Assembly (NCBI GenBank): GCA_958510875.1
Contig: OY294067.1
Location: forward strand, 32,290,912 to 32,354,911
DNA length: 64,000 nt
Direction of reading: 5' to 3'
Source: Endomychus coccineus
Taxonomy: Eukaryota > Arthropoda > Insecta > Coleoptera > Endomychidae
In this document: positions 11,371 to 24,697 of the stretch, piece by piece
Layout of the letters: every line of letters begins with the position of its first letter
How positions within the stretch are numbered: position 1 is the stretch's first letter
The notes under the pieces: generated by a model
Told to the model about the DNA's origin: nothing
Databases searched by the model: none
Seen by the model: only the letters and a program-made list of their open reading frames with translations
Position numbers and translations under genes: made by a program

Positions 11371-12230
11371 ATTTATTTTTATTTATTTGGAGACTTAGGT
11401 GGCCATTATAACGGTTCATTATTTCCGACCCACCTATCCGCAAAATTAGAGTGTAACTATTCCCGAATAATTCCTGTTCTACGGAGGGGGGGGGGGGGTT
11501 CCGTCATGCTTAGAAATTTCAAATAACTAACAAGTGTTATCAATTTTATCAGTGGAAGCAACATTGACCTACAATCATGTGATAAGGCTAGGTTTCCCAA
11601 GTTCCCTTATATACTGTTTTCAAGATCAGTAGAAACAATGGAAAAGTAATTCCCGAGGCAATTATTTGGAGTTGGATAACCTGACAAGGCGGTTAGGCTA
11701 GTAAATGGGGCGAGGAACGTAACATTGTGGCTTACTTCTATTTATAGTCCGACCAGCAAGTTAAGTATTTTCATAAAGCTTGTGATTTTGCTGGTTGAGA
11801 TTTTCTTTAGATCTTCTGGTAGGAGATGTGTTTCTCTCTCTCTCTCTCTCTCTCTCTTTCCCTAGCAGCTGGGCATTCACAGAGAACGCCGTTTCATCAT
11901 ATTCGAGACATAGCCGCCATTGAGCGTCTCCGACTAAGCCTAGCCTACGTAGATGGTGGTTTAAACGGCAGCGCCGTCCAAGTAGGTTGAACCAGTAGTA
12001 GATGAACATTTTACAGTGTTACTAATCTTGGTGAGGTTTGCCAGAACTGAAGTATTCTAGTTACAGTCCAGGATGTTATAGCTATTTTATCATGTGCTTA
12101 CAGACATACTAACCACAGGTTCTGATCCCCCAGAGGGGCTGTTGCTGATGCCCGAATGACCAGGTATCCAGATCAGTCACTTTGTTCTTCTTGCCTAGGC
12201 CACTCGAATGTTTTATGGATCTGCGAGCAC
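11371..12230. other. Interval with a G run and a TC microsatellite
   Basis: There is a run of 13 G at 11486-11498 and a (TC)n tract at 11833-11857. The segment immediately left of the hAT insertion (12110-12230) is richer in GC. No convincing gene was found. Confidence 0.5.
11833..11857 (+). repeat. (TC)n microsatellite
   Basis: Twelve to thirteen uninterrupted TC units. Confidence 0.95.
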
Positions 12231-13572
12231 CAGGCCCGTAGCCAGCCGTAGGGCCCGACGGGCCCTGGCCCCCCCCCCCCCGAAATTCCGTGAACCCTAA
12301 AATTTTCCTGAAGATGTGAATCATGTTTTAAAAATATGTCTATCGATAATAAGCCATATTCTTTATGACAGCTTCACGCCTGTGAGACATATATAATATC
12401 TCTATTAGAACATTTGAACAGAAGATTACTTTTTGATCTGGAATTCTGGATCGATTATCTCGAATCCGATCATCAAAAATTGCTTGTGAAACATAAAATA
12501 CGCTTTTACGAGACAAGTGTTGGTTTTCACACAGTTTACTGGTAACAGACAATTCAGCTTCACGTTTCCTTTGTCAGTTCAACTGCAAGAAAAGTCACGT
12601 GATTTGGCATCAGCAGTAGAGTATTTTCACGAGATCGTGAATATGCTTCAAGAAGAACGAAAAACTGCAGAAGTATCGTTCAGCAAAATTTTTATAGCAG
12701 CTGAAAAGCTTGCAAACGATACATTCGATATGGAGCTGAAAGTTCCGAGACTCACGTCGAAGCAAACAACTCGTTCCAATTATCAAACAGACTCTGTTGA
12801 ATCGTACTTTCGGTCTGCTGTTTTTATTCCTTGCCTCGATACGCTGATTCGGAATTTGTCTGACAAATTTCTTAACGAGAACGCGGGAATCTTATCAAGC
12901 TTACAGATACTTCTCCCTGGATTTGCTGTAATTGAAAAAGTAGATGACTTGCATCATCTTTAGCCATACTTTGATGATCGAGTCTCAGAAACCGCTGTAA
13001 AAGCTGAGTATAAGTTGTGGTGTGAGAAATTATCGGGACTCGAGAAAGATGCCGAGGCGTTACAAGTATTGGATTTTTGTGACAAGAGCAGATTTCCAAC
13101 AATCAAATATCTATTAACAGTTTTGGCAACTCTTCCGGTCACAACGGCAAGTGTGGAAAGGTCATTTTCGACAATGAAAAGAATCAAGACTTACTTACGT
13201 AACTCAACGGGCAACGAAAGACTTAGTGCACTCGCCGTACTGTCAATTCATGGAAACTTAGGTATCGATCCGAATGAGGTCTTGAGATTATGGCAGCAAA
13301 GAAATCGCGAAAGTTAAAATTTTAAATTTTGTCTACTGAAATTGACGTTTCAGGTTGACAATTGATGTGTATGTGCTCGACTGACAATCAAAATACAGTG
13401 ATGATATTAATTACAATAAAGCAGTTTTTCACTAATGAGTCCAACTTTAATAACAAATATCCTTGCAAGACACTCATCAACCATTTCCACCCCCCCTGCC
13501 CCCCTAAAAATTATTACTACGTTTTAGCACCCCCCCCCCCCCCCCCAAACCAAATTTCTGGCTATGGGCCTG
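12231..13572. mobile_element. hAT element with perfect 8-bp target duplication
   Basis: The ends are CAGGCCCGTAGCCAG (12231-12245) and its imperfect inverse CTGGCTATGGGCCTG (13558-13572). The 8 bases GCGAGCAC stand on both sides, at 12223-12230 and 13573-13580. CAGG ends and 8-bp duplications define the hAT superfamily. Just inside each end are C runs, 13 C at 12269-12281 and 17 C at 13530-13546. At 1342 bp it is an internally deleted copy holding only the C-terminal part of the transposase. Confidence 0.95.
12517..13317 (+). pseudogene. hAT transposase C-terminal part (ZMYM/DUF4371 type)
   Basis: A frame of about 267 codons is open except for one TAG at 12961-12963. The first part holds YRSAVFIPCLDTLIRNL-like catalytic-region sequence (seen as YFRSAVFIPCLDTLI). 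The second ends in the hAT dimerisation domain, with LPVTTASVERSFSTMKRIK and LSALAVLSIHGNL. This is the pattern of ZMYM1-like/DUF4371 hAT proteins, usually 600 or more residues, so the BED or zinc-finger N-terminus and most of the catalytic core are lost by internal deletion. With a single stop it is fairly young, but it could not mobilise itself. Confidence 0.88.
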
Positions 13573-13580
13573 GCGAGCAC

Positions 13581-15724
13581 GTTGCCTTTGTTTTAGTTCT
13601 ACAGCTCGATGGCATGTATTTGGCAATGAGGTGCTTTAGAACACAAGTTTATATGGAAAACTGCCATATTTTTGCCAAGGTATCATCTTTAGTGATACCT
13701 TCATACAATTGTCAATTATCTTATAAAATTTTTTATTATCAATTCTCGATCCTGATGCCAGCTGATTTCGAATCAGATGACTGAACACACACTTTCTAAT
13801 TTCAAATTTCAACTTTATACTTCCTGACTTTCTCAGTGTTTTGTTACTATTATGATGAATGAAAGTACTATTGGTGGAATAAATTTTCATCAGGGAGACG
13901 ATGAGGGAAATAAAAATTTCCGAAAGCTTGGATTACCTTCAATCAGTTTTCTTCTGATATTGTTGTAGTCTCCATTTCTAACTACTTTTTATATACGAGT
14001 ATGTATTATAGAGATCATCACAATTAACTAACCGATTGTATACGGTTTACTTGAAATATCGTATGTGAATTTGCTATGACCTCGAAATCGTATTCTAAAC
14101 TCATCTCTTTGCAGTTTTGTTTTGTTTTAAAATTCTTCATTAACAAGGGAAATTTTAATCAGGAACATTTTATCTCTTTATTAAGTTTTACACCTTTTTA
14201 AGTATCTTCACGATGAAAGCCGCTTAAAGAATTTAATAATAAAAGAGGGTCTTAATTTTGTTTTGAGGTGTAACGAATATAAAAATGGATAAAAGATAGT
14301 TTGAAAATGAAGTGATAAAGCTTTGTTATAATACCCTCATTATGCAAAAGAGGGGAATGCACGACTGAAGTAGGCCCGCTTTTCATATAAAAATTTTTAA
14401 GAGAAAATTGTATGCAAATTAATGACTGAATAGATGGGGGATATTTTCACAGTGTTTATAATTTCTTTTCTAAGGTTTTATTTAGCATTTCTGAATGGTT
14501 AATGTTTCAACGAAGACTGTTTTTATTCTTTTGAAGATGTTGCAATAAAATGTTAAGCAATTTTTTCAGGATTTCGTTTTCCACAAACTTCTTGTAAATA
14601 TTACCATATTTTATTGAATCACAAATCTCATATAATGCTACCAATTTGTTGAATTAAATATTGCTATTGATAAACTTTTAAACATAGGAAGGGACATTTT
14701 TTATAAACAGGAAGCGAGTACCTGATTACTTTATCGATTGAGTAAAAATAAAAAAGCGTATTCGTGATTTTTTTATCGTTAGTTATGGTTTCGAGTTCTT
14801 CCTCTCTGAGGTGTGTAAGATAAGTATGATTCATTTAAAGTATAAGAATTAGTCTCAGGCATCAAATGGTATGAATCCTTGAAAGAAAAAACTATTTGGT
14901 ACCCAAGCAACACGTCAATGATATCAACGATATTTTGGTAATTTTTTGGTTATGGTATATTTATTATACGAATATGACTAACGAATATGTTTAGTAGCGT
15001 ATAATACACGTATTTGGTTTACTATTTCGTTACGGACTTTCTGTAAATTTAACGGGTTCAGAAGAAATAATAATAGGTGCTTCTCTGAGTTATACTGCGT
15101 AAGTCGGTTATAAATGGTCACTAAAATAGCTCTCATTAAATTAAATATCTTTTATTGGTGGTATGTCATTGTAGTGATATTCATTATCATATTTTTTATA
15201 TATTATTTACCTGCTTGTTAATCTATATTATTATGCTTAAAATCTTGTCAATGTCAGTTTATTTATTGTCAAAACTGTATGCAAGTTTTTGTTGAATAAA
15301 GCTTCATTTTCTCAGGTCATTAACAGTCATATACTCAAATGACACGAACCTTCCCTCTGTGAATGAACGTGTACGCCATAGAATGATCATGGCCATCTTT
15401 CGATATAAATCGCGTACCTCCGTTCGCCTAAGCCAGCCTATCCTACGATTTTATCACGTGATCGTACCAGTGCCGCCACCGGTCTGTGTGACCGCGTTTG
15501 ATATACGGCGTATGGAGTATTTATCAAAAATAATGTCAATAAGTAGATACTATTTTTTATATTAGGTGTAATAATTTATTTCGTTTTATTTTATTTTGAA
15601 TTCTTACATATAATGCACTAAATATATTTTCCAAACGTTAAACCTCTTTTCTTTTTACCCTCATTAGTAATAAAATAATCCACATGATAAATAGTTATTC
15701 ATCTATTGAAGTACTTCCAAAACA
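13581..15724. other. AT-rich interval without a recognisable gene
   Basis: No protein-like frame was found. A GC-richer patch at 15340-15510 (plus-strand frame 15359-15565) has no recognisable homology and is not called as a gene. Confidence 0.4.
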
Positions 15725-15729
15725 CCTAT

Positions 15730-17310
15730 AATTGATACTATTGATATAAAGCCGAATGCTTCTGAGAGAATTCAAGAAGTTAGAAATTTGTGCAATGAAA
15801 ATATGTTGTCCATCAATATGGACCTTTTGTCTTGTAATTGTTTATTAGATTGTGTAAATATTAATATTATTTCAGAAGATATTCTTACAAAAGTATATGA
15901 CATTGTAAATCGAGCTGCTCCAAGTTATACTAGAACATTGAAATCAAATAATGTACCATACTATGATCGTGATTTGGAAAAGAAAGCTAAAGACAGAGAT
16001 ATGGCAGACGAAAATTTCAAAAAATGTAATGGATAATGAAGGAGAAAAATCGCAAGTATATAAGGCAAGTCGAAATCAATATGTTAATATGCTCAAAGCT
16101 AAAAAATCAGAATACTTTGAACAGAAAATTGACTTGAATAAAGGTAATTCAAAGCTAATGTGGAAAAATCTGAAATCGATTATTAAACCTGATGCACCTT
16201 ATCGTTTTAGAAAATATTGCTGTCACAGGAAAACCCCATAAAAATAAATAGCACATTAAATTGTTTTTAAAAACTAACTTATAGTGAACTGCGTGAAATT
16301 ATATTCTCTTTGGACAACAATAAGAGTCAATCTGAAATTCTCAATGCAAGATTCTTGAAAGAGACCTTCGAAAGCCTTGAACGTGTTACATTACATTTTA
16401 GTAACACTTCTCTTGAATAAGGAACATTTCCAATCATGTTTTAGGAAGAGTTATTCATGTAAAATAGCTCTTGATAAAGTATATACTTCATCAAATTGGA
16501 AAAAACAACTAGATGAAAACAAATATGTGCATTTGAAACAAATTGATACAGACATTTTATTACGTAAACTGAGGAATTCTAGAGTTGATGGCACTGTTTA
16601 TAATTGAATGAAAAATTATCTGGATAACAAAAAACAAAAATTGGGTCAAGTTATTCCAATAAATTGAGTAATAATATTGAAGTACCTCTACGCAGCGTGT
16701 TAGGGCCCCTTCTGTTTATTGTTTATATAAACGATATTCATCAAATAGCAGGGAATTGCTCTATTAACACATTTGCCGATGATGCTTTGGTGTATTGTGC
16801 GAATCACAGTTAAGACCAAGCTATATTAGAAATTAACAACACATTAGCCAATATTGAAACATATCTATAGACGAATAAACTCAAATTAAATGTAGCTAAA
16901 ACCAAATCAATGATTGTTACAACTAAATATAAATACAATAATATACTCGTGAATTGGATTGATATAATGATTGAAAATACATCTTTGGAGATTGTAGAAG
17001 AATTCAAGTACCTGGGATTTATGATAGATAATAATCTAACATCCAATAGTCATGGAGAATGTCATCAAAGGCCTATTTCATTCCTATTTTAAAGAATTCT
17101 TAATGAGAAATGAGGAAATTCATAACTATGACACAATAATGAGGACTGACTTTCATATTCACAGAACAAATTGTAGTATGAACATGTGATCGTTATTTTT
17201 CAAAGGGTTAAATGAATTCAATAAACTTCTTATGAATATAAAATCATCAGTACCTATCTTCAGCTTCTTTCTATCCTCATTGTCGAAGTATGTTGAAAAA
17301 CTATGATTAT
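15730..17310 (+). pseudogene. LINE reverse-transcriptase relic
   Basis: Several frames joined by stops and shifts read as the pre-RT linker (for example LTKVYDIVNRAAPSYTRTLK, then KSEYFEQKIDLNKGNSKLMW) followed by RT blocks. The RT has LGPLLFIVYINDI, FADDALVYC (the catalytic DD of motif C), TNKLKLNVAKTKSM and FKYLGFMIDNNLTS. The C-terminus near 17210-17300 reads FKGLNEFNKLLMNIKSSVP. The endonuclease end is missing. Clade assignment (RTE/CR1/Jockey-like) is uncertain. The TTTTTA microsatellite 200 bp downstream is probably its 3' tail. Confidence 0.8.
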
Positions 17311-17504
17311 TGGAGTGTTTATAACATTTTTATGAAAAAATCTTATTTAAATATTTTTCTAACTTATTATTGTCTGCGATCTGTATTATTAGGTATCTGT
17401 TGACTATGTTAATTTTTAGCATTATTGTTATAAGTTTCTGAATCTCTATCTTGTATAACTATGAACTGCATGTGATATTTTTGTATTTATATTTATTTAT
17501 ATTC

Positions 17505-17593
17505 ATATTTTTATATTTTTATTTTTATTTTTATTTTTATTTTTATTTTTATTTTTATTTTTATTTTTATTTTTATTTTTATTTTTATTTTTA
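17505..17593 (+). repeat. (TTTTTA)n microsatellite
   Basis: About 14 near-perfect 6-bp units. Its place after a LINE C-terminus suggests a retrotransposon tail, though the element may run on to about 17690, where ACTACTACTACTG occurs. Confidence 0.9.
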
Positions 17594-17699
17594 TATATTA
17601 TGTATATATGTGATGTAAGATTTTTTATGTGTACTCAAGATGTTTGTACATTATGCTTCCTATTTTGATAAACTACTACTACTGATACTTCATTTAGTC

Positions 17700-18570
17700 A
17701 AGAAAACCTTATATCTTAGATTTTCGTATTAATCCATCAGGTAGGATGATAAAATTGGGAGATAATATTCTAGATTCTTGGATTACATAAGGAATGAGAG
17801 ATTTGAAGAATAGATTATGAAAGTCTTATTAAATATTTGCATTATGTACAGCTATATCATAATGGCGTAGAATAACGGATTACTTTAGCTTTAAAGGAAA
17901 ACGGTTAAAAAGAAATAAAAAGAAATCAAACGCTGCAGATGGAAATAATGGAATGTCTTAATGATACCTTCCGAGACCCTCGCTCAACTTACGTTTTAAT
18001 ACCGAATTGCAGCAGTTTTATAAAACTTTTGCTAAGATTATAAATATACATGACTGCCTATAGTATCAAGATTGCGCAAATTGCACGGAGAGGTAGCCTG
18101 GAAACGACAACACTTCCCTTTCTCACTTTTCCGCTCTGAAGTAATGAGAAGTTCATTTAATATTTTTAACGTTTTCACCTTTATTTATAACTCCTGGGGA
18201 GCGTGTTTATTTTCTTTTTCGGTCGTTCCAAGGTGCTTATTAAATTTCACTACTTAATAATCGTTTTAGCTTATGGCCCGTGAAATCTATTGTTTCTGAC
18301 TCGTTCCGAATGGAATAATTACACAATATCGTTATTTTTATTTCGCCTATAAATAAAACTAATTATACTGCGCCTTAAATCTTGGACTTCTGAGACGCAA
18401 GTGGTTCCTTCTTTTTTATTTTCAATCGTATATCATAACTCTACCTTTGCAACTCAGAACTTGCACCACAGGATGTAAGAGGGGGGGGGGGGCTGAATCC
18501 GTATTCAGTCCAGTGATCACACAATACACTGCCAAAAGACGATTAGAGAAAATATTCAGATAATAGAAAA
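17700..18570. other. AT-rich interval without a recognisable gene
   Basis: It holds a run of 12 G at 18481-18492 and no protein-like frame. Confidence 0.4.
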
Positions 18571-20223
18571 TAGTCGAGGAAATAAAGCACAACAACAAAT
18601 TTTTGCTCCAAGATAGATCGATATGCGTTTCTTTACATTATATTCCGGAAGGTATTTGGAAACTTTGTGCCCTTTTTGATTTTAGTAGAAATGTTGAGTA
18701 GCATTTTTAAGTGCGAAAATGCATTTTTTTCAACCCACTTTTTTTCGTATAATAATATTTAATAAATATCCACTAAAATCAGTCCAAATCGGCAGACAGG
18801 GGGTTTTTGGGGTTGCTAATCACGATTCTGATGTCTAAATAATGCTATAATTCACCTGGGGACCCGTGCAACCAGGGGGTGTCAACTCATCCTCAGGGAA
18901 TGCTAGTCAATTCTCATCCGGGGGTTTTTCGTATCTCTGATCACATATATTTCATTGAAATTATACCTGGAGTCCTGGATATCCTATCCTGGTTACCAGA
19001 GTCATCTTCAGGACACTTCCTTAAAATGTTTTAAACAAGCAATTTCACTTGTTATCTGGGGTTTTTTATTGCTGCTCACCATTCTGATGTCTAAATAATG
19101 CTATAATTAACCTGGGGAACCTGCTTGTACCTCATCCCTGAATAATTCACGGTATAATTCGCTACAAACTGAAATAAAACCTGGAACCTAGGGATTGTTA
19201 GGGTCGCTGATCACGATGTTGTTGTTGTAATCGTAATGAAATGCATTTTTGGAAGTAGTTATACATAAGTTGTGCAGATATACGGAGTATACGGTTTTTT
19301 TTACAAAATTAAAATAAAATAATATATGTTTTTCAAAATTTTATGAACAGTATAATAACTCATTTTTAGCAAGTCGTGTTAGAATGAATAATTTTTTTTC
19401 TATTAAAAATTAAAATATTGTAATAATGATCTTTAAGTTTAAATATGAAAAGTATAAAAAAATAATTGATTGAAGGAAGTTGATAAAAAGGAAAGGAGAT
19501 ACAAATAAATTTATACTATTAATATGTTAATTTTAACCTATTGTGATGATTTTTTATTTATAGATGATGAAAACAATTATATACAACGATCAGCATTATT
19601 TTCAAATAAATCTACTGAATTATAATAAATATTATCTTCTTCATCTTTTCTTTCATTCACAACTAAGATGATAATTTTTGGGGTGTGTCACATGATGGGT
19701 CCTTTTTTTTTATTTGTGATTTACTTTTGTTTTACCGTGACTAATGAGTAGCTGCCAGTAAAAATCAAGTCTGAATTGCTTTCATTTCATTTGTTTTAAA
19801 ATTTTAATAAATTATTTTTATTATTTCTATCTTTATTTTGTGGGAAGAAATAAAATTATAGATTTGGGCGTTTCATTACGATTAATATACCTACCTTGAA
19901 GTGCATTTTATTATGGTTTGTTACAATTGGTTTTAAAATTTAATTTCATTTTAGAGCGAATCGTGATCACCGACCCCAAAAACCCCCGAGTAACCGATCT
20001 GGACTAATTTTAGTGGATTTTTATCAAATAATACGTAAAAAAAGTGCATTGAAAAAAATGCATTTTTGCACTTGAAAATGCAACTCAACATTTCTACTAA
20101 AAACAAAAAGGGGACGAAGTTTCCAGATACCTTCCAGAATATAATGCAAAAAATCGCATCTCGATCCATCTTGGAACAAAAAAAAAAGCTGGAGGTAATT
20201 TTTGTGCTTTATTTCCTCGACTA
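18571..20223. mobile_element. Foldback element 1, TAGTCGAGG ends
   Basis: The ends TAGTCGAGGAAATAAAGCAC (18571-18590) and its inverse ending at 20223 start arms of about 270 bp, which pair through to GTTTTTGGGGTTGCTAATCACGA (18813-18835) and its inverse near 19960. Flanking triplets are AAA and TAA, so a 3-bp target duplication is plausible but not exact. The core has four degenerate direct units of about 118-138 bp starting near 18807, 18925, 19063 and 19190. Each has a GG-T-run, a GCTGATCAC-like word and TCTAAATAATGCTATAATT. No transposase is present. Confidence 0.8.
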
Positions 20224-20285
20224 TAACGCGTGTCGCGTTGTGCTGAGTGAATGAAACGAAATACCACAGACAGACTGATCATAGG

Positions 20286-20317
20286 CGTTGATTGAAAGAA
20301 TTGACTTTCAATCAACG
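20286..20317. repeat. Perfect 13-bp hairpin
   Basis: CGTTGATTGAAAG, a 6-base spacer, then the exact inverse at 20305-20317. The flanks repeat CATAGG on both sides. Confidence 0.8.
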
Positions 20318-21693
20318 TCATAGGTAAAAACAAGGCAACTACATTTCATAACAGTATAACAGTTGTTGCATTGCTGCCATTTCAGAGGTTTTTTCGGGGT
20401 GTTCAGCACTCATTAAAAAAAATTTAGTATGGTTACATGCAAACGCCTTCCTTTAATCGTTCATAAGATTCAGTAAACAGAAATTGTTATTCTTTTTTTG
20501 TTTTCCACAACCACCGATGGTTGCAACAGTTGCGAAATCTGTAAATTTATATTTTGATAATCCATCAATCTTGAAGTAATATTTATATTTCTATAGAAAT
20601 TGATATATGATTTGAAACATAATGGTTCCGATTCATAGTTCATTTTCACTCAAGGATATTCTCACTTTGTTTTCATGTGAACTGTCTGTTCGATTGCGTT
20701 TTTATTTTATTTCGCTCCAGTTTTTTTTAATGCATGTGTGAACAGTACATGTTCTGTTTCAAATAAAGTGCAGTCTCACGGCAGCGACTCTACAAACTGT
20801 CTTGTATTCTGAGTGCTCCGTTTGTATAATTGAAAAACATCTAACCTCTACATCACGATGAAATATATCCGCGATACCTTATTGCCTCGGCAAAACCTGA
20901 ACAACTAAATTGCATTTAGCAATGGCAATATCCATTAAGCGCTTCCTAACGTTCTCTCCGCCTTGAATGTTACATGACGTTATGTTTACAATTTTACGTA
21001 CTGTTTATTTGTCCGAAATATCTAAGTCTACTTGAGTTTGTTCAGTAAAAACCACACAGGCTGTCTACTCTCAAACTACATATATCAACAGCAATCCTGA
21101 GTACTTCTATAAAACACGAAATAAATAAGTCTGTAAATTATTATGTCGGGGCTTTACAATAACTTCTCTATGTCGATTCTCCCAATAAAATTTGTTACAA
21201 AATAACAACAAACACTATTTATATATGAAAGACTATATGATTATGTTTAAGCTACAAACAGAAAATACTCGTTGCATTATTCATTATCAAGGATGGATAT
21301 AGGATTAGGCAAACTAGACAGCTGACTGAGAGCCCTCACTAGTGATATAAAATTATCGGTAATTTGAATATTTGTAAATGACACCTAATATTATCGGCAA
21401 CTTACGGTAATATTACACATACCCATATAGAATATCCTATAAAATTAATTTATAAAAATTGGTATGTGTACCTACATAATAAAGGGTTTACAGTGTGATA
21501 AAAATGTAGTCTTCTTAACTGACAAGATCAGCCTGTTAGTTAGGGTTACCAGATCTCATACATTTGGTACGAGACGCATATACTTCAACAAATTCTCATA
21601 ACTCATTGCAAATATAAGAGAAATTCTTCTAATTTTAGAGCCTTCGCAAAATATTAATTATTGTCGCTTTGGAATACAAATTGATGTATCTGT
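20318..21693. other. AT-rich interval without a recognisable gene
   Basis: No protein-like frame or sizeable repeat was found. Confidence 0.4.
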
Positions 21694-21762
21694 GATGGTC
21701 GGCATCAAGTCGTGCTATTGTGACGCGGAATCCATCCGGAAGCCAAGAGTTTTCAAGAATAT
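21694..21762 (+). mobile_element. Penelope-like element tail fragment
   Basis: GTCGGCATCAAGTCGTGCTA, then TTGTGACGCGGAATCCATCC and GGAAGCCAAGA, match the Penelope tail at 39630-39690 (plus) and at 53521-53575 (minus). It is an isolated 70-bp end with no coding part. Confidence 0.75.
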
Positions 21763-21861
21763 ATCATCATGTGTAAGTGCTGATGGATTATTACAGTGCC
21801 AATTTTGGCAGTAAACAATCTACGCTGAAATTTTAGTGATAGATTAAATCACTAAAAAAAT

Positions 21862-22240
21862 TGTCAGGCATGTTGTTGTTGGAAACTTGGTTTCAAAGAG
21901 TTATGCTCATTTTTCACAATCTGCAAAAAAGAGAGATATTTCATAATTTCTGAATGTTGAGTTTGAAGAGTTGTTACACCTTGCGGTGAAGACATGAGTG
22001 AGCTTGAAGCTTAAATCCACAGAATGAGACAATTCACAAAATGTCGAAATCTTTGTTATCATATTTTAGAAGCTTTCGTGATTATCCTAGACAAATAAAA
22101 TTTGTCAATAATTAAAGATATTGAATATGAAGCCCTGAAACCTATTTATTGTTTCGCAATAGCTTTAGAATATTTCGAAAAATCCATATTGAAATTAGAA
22201 AAACCTGAAGCAGTATAACAGGAGTTTGTAAAGTTTTCTA
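21862..22240 (+). pseudogene. hAT transposase relic, heavily decayed
   Basis: The frames read NLVSKSYAHFSQSAKKR, then FLNVEFEELLHLAVKT, then WVSLKLK after small shifts. DUF4371/ZMYM-type hAT transposases have the same order (YSHFSxSAKRR, then VEFxEILRHVKTRWLSL). Several stops and frame changes follow. The call rests on this short similarity and carries no boundary information. Confidence 0.45.
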
Positions 22241-24306
22241 TGAACTGGTGATAAAGAGGGAACATTGAACAATGGATTTTTCGGTTTTCTTGTTTCACAA
22301 AAATTAAAGAATCTGCAACCTGTAAATAAATGGTACAAAATGTTCTATACCTATATTAAAAAATGGTTCAATTTTGATACCAATAATAAAGTTTTTTATA
22401 ACTTTGTTTCAACCACAAATATTTGACGAACGCTGCATGCTCAAAACTATACTGTCTTAAATTTCAATTTATCGTGAAAGAATGACTTTAGGTCTTATAT
22501 TTCATTATATTATGAAATGCCCAACCTTGTACATTGGAGCGCATCGTATATGGACATGACGAAGTTCAACCTTCTAAGCAGGGTTGGGCGTCGATGCGTC
22601 AACTTTTATAGTTGACTTCGACAAATCTATAGTACAAGGCCCGAATGCTTAGAACAACGGTCAGTGTGACGTCATCAACAAGAGGCTTTTAGTAGATACG
22701 TAGAAAAGAACGTACCGTTTAGTCTCAATGGCGTGTAGCCGGTACTGACTGTGACAGGGGATAAGTATTAGAATTCAATAGAGTTGTTAGTCTTTCTCGT
22801 GAAAAATGATATGTTGCACCTGTTCATAAGGTGTCTTCGTGTGATTGAGACGCATTTATGACTGTAAATAAGCGTGTATAAGAGTGTCATGACTAAATAA
22901 AGTGCGCTACAAAATGACTCTCTAAGTGAATGTTTATGTTGGTTCTTAACATATTGTGTCTTGTACGTTCTGTTTACTGAAGTTTGACAGTTAATTACTT
23001 ATACCAAATGAATGATGTGTTCCTGGTTTTAAGGGAAATTACAAAACTGGGCCAATGTTTATTACTACGGGAACAATTGGTATCAGTTGTCCCTGTGGAA
23101 TGGTAACAACAATAACACAACAAGATTGTCATAGTGGTACCGTAAGTGTAAATTTTGTCAATTATTTTGAAATTAGAACAAATTGAATCTGTATTCTATG
23201 TGACAATAATGTACTCAAAGCCATGAACAATTTTTCTAAGCATACAAGTTAGAGAGTATCCTCATCCAGTTGATGATTCAATACACATTCTCAAATATAT
23301 AAGGAATAGTTGGCTAAATAATATAAGAGATTAAATAATAGAAAATTTTCTTGCACATCAAACTTGTGGAAAAATTGTATATGACACACTGAGTATTTAA
23401 TCAAAATTGTGTGAACGGGAAGTATGTACATGTTAATGATGAATCTTGAACATGGCAGCTCCCATGAAAGTGAAACTGATTGATTGAAATAGAATTGATT
23501 ATTTAAAATTATATTTTACTCTTTCATATACCATGTAACATGTCACCATGAATACGGTATAATGTGCAATATAGTAAAATATAACATCCTTTTAATTTTA
23601 CAATTTTCATAGATTTGTTGAAAAGCACTTTACAATGCATAGAACAAGCATTATCTATATGGTTTAATGCAAGAATGTTAAATTTCGTGTTTACAGTTCT
23701 TGGTCTAATTATTATAGGATAATAAGTGTATGGTTTAATGTATTGTTCAAGTCCGGCTATTTTTGTTTGCGCCATCCACAGGCAACTTAACCTTAAATCG
23801 ATACACTAGTTATGATTGTAGTTTCATTATCGAATAACAAAACAAATCACGGTTCTTTAGCTGAAACATAATAAATAACCTCAAAAGCAAATAACGACCT
23901 CTATGAAAAATAAAACTACCTTACGAACGAGAAACCATATTATGTTCTTTACGGTCTAAGTAGTCCATTGACAAGAAGTTAGTTGATTTGCGAATTGTGG
24001 CTTAGAAAGAGCAAAAACTTTTTTTAAATTTTATTATCACAATTTTTTTTTACTGGTACGGGGTACTTAATTTTTATGAAGGATGAAAAATAATCTTAAA
24101 ATCAACCATAAAAGAGGAAATTATTTTTACGGACCTCCTTTATCCATAAGTCTTAGCTATTTTCTTAATTGTTTTGCAACTATAGATGGTGTTATGTTCA
24201 CGTACTTCCTTATTGAAGCAAAGATGTAAGTATGAAACTTATATTTCCAGGCAAATTTATTTATTTGTATACATCTTTAGGAATAACAGGATAGCCTAAT
24301 TTGGTT
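22241..24306. other. Interval without a recognisable gene
   Basis: A more GC-balanced patch at 22540-22760 could be an element end or a promoter but shows no known motif. The minus-strand frame at 23524-23775 has no recognisable similarity. Confidence 0.4.
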
Positions 24307-24697
24307 ATGTTCAAAGCAGTGGAGTAATATTCATTATTTTGATGTGCTAAAATGCAATAACCTCAAATTGAAACCGAAATTTTAATACTCGTAACAGCAA
24401 ATTTAATCCAAATAAATGATATTGATTTAAAGCTACATATACGCTTCCTCTTCTGGAGTTCAGGTACAGGTTATTTAAAACTATTAGTTATCTGAACTTC
24501 TATTTCTTATATCATTTATGAACCTTTTGTAAAATATAGGCAAGATGTAAGCGAAATGAATCTTGTCAAAAATATTTTCTTTTAATTCCCTCTTTGTTTT
24601 CCTTCAACTAATGAGTAATGAATGTGGTGCTACCAAATTAAATAAGCTCTCTATTCATAGTGAGTAAAACAAAATTAATCGATAATAATATCATTAA

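Noticed and set aside
12110..13640. RNase H-like words (GHSNV, then C-E-x-x-A) flanking the hAT at 12231-13572
   Set aside because: Only a few residues match a LINE RNase H after removing the hAT; too little to call a LINE fragment.
15359..15565. 68-codon plus-strand frame in a GC-richer patch
   Set aside because: No recognisable domain, no start context and no connection to the LINE that follows.
17505..17593. TTTTTA array as a telomeric or satellite repeat
   Set aside because: It is short, is not TTAGG, and sits 3' of a LINE relic, so a retrotransposon tail or simple microsatellite explains it.
22540..22760. GC-balanced patch as an LTR or gene 5' end
   Set aside because: No second LTR copy, primer-binding site or coding region was found nearby.
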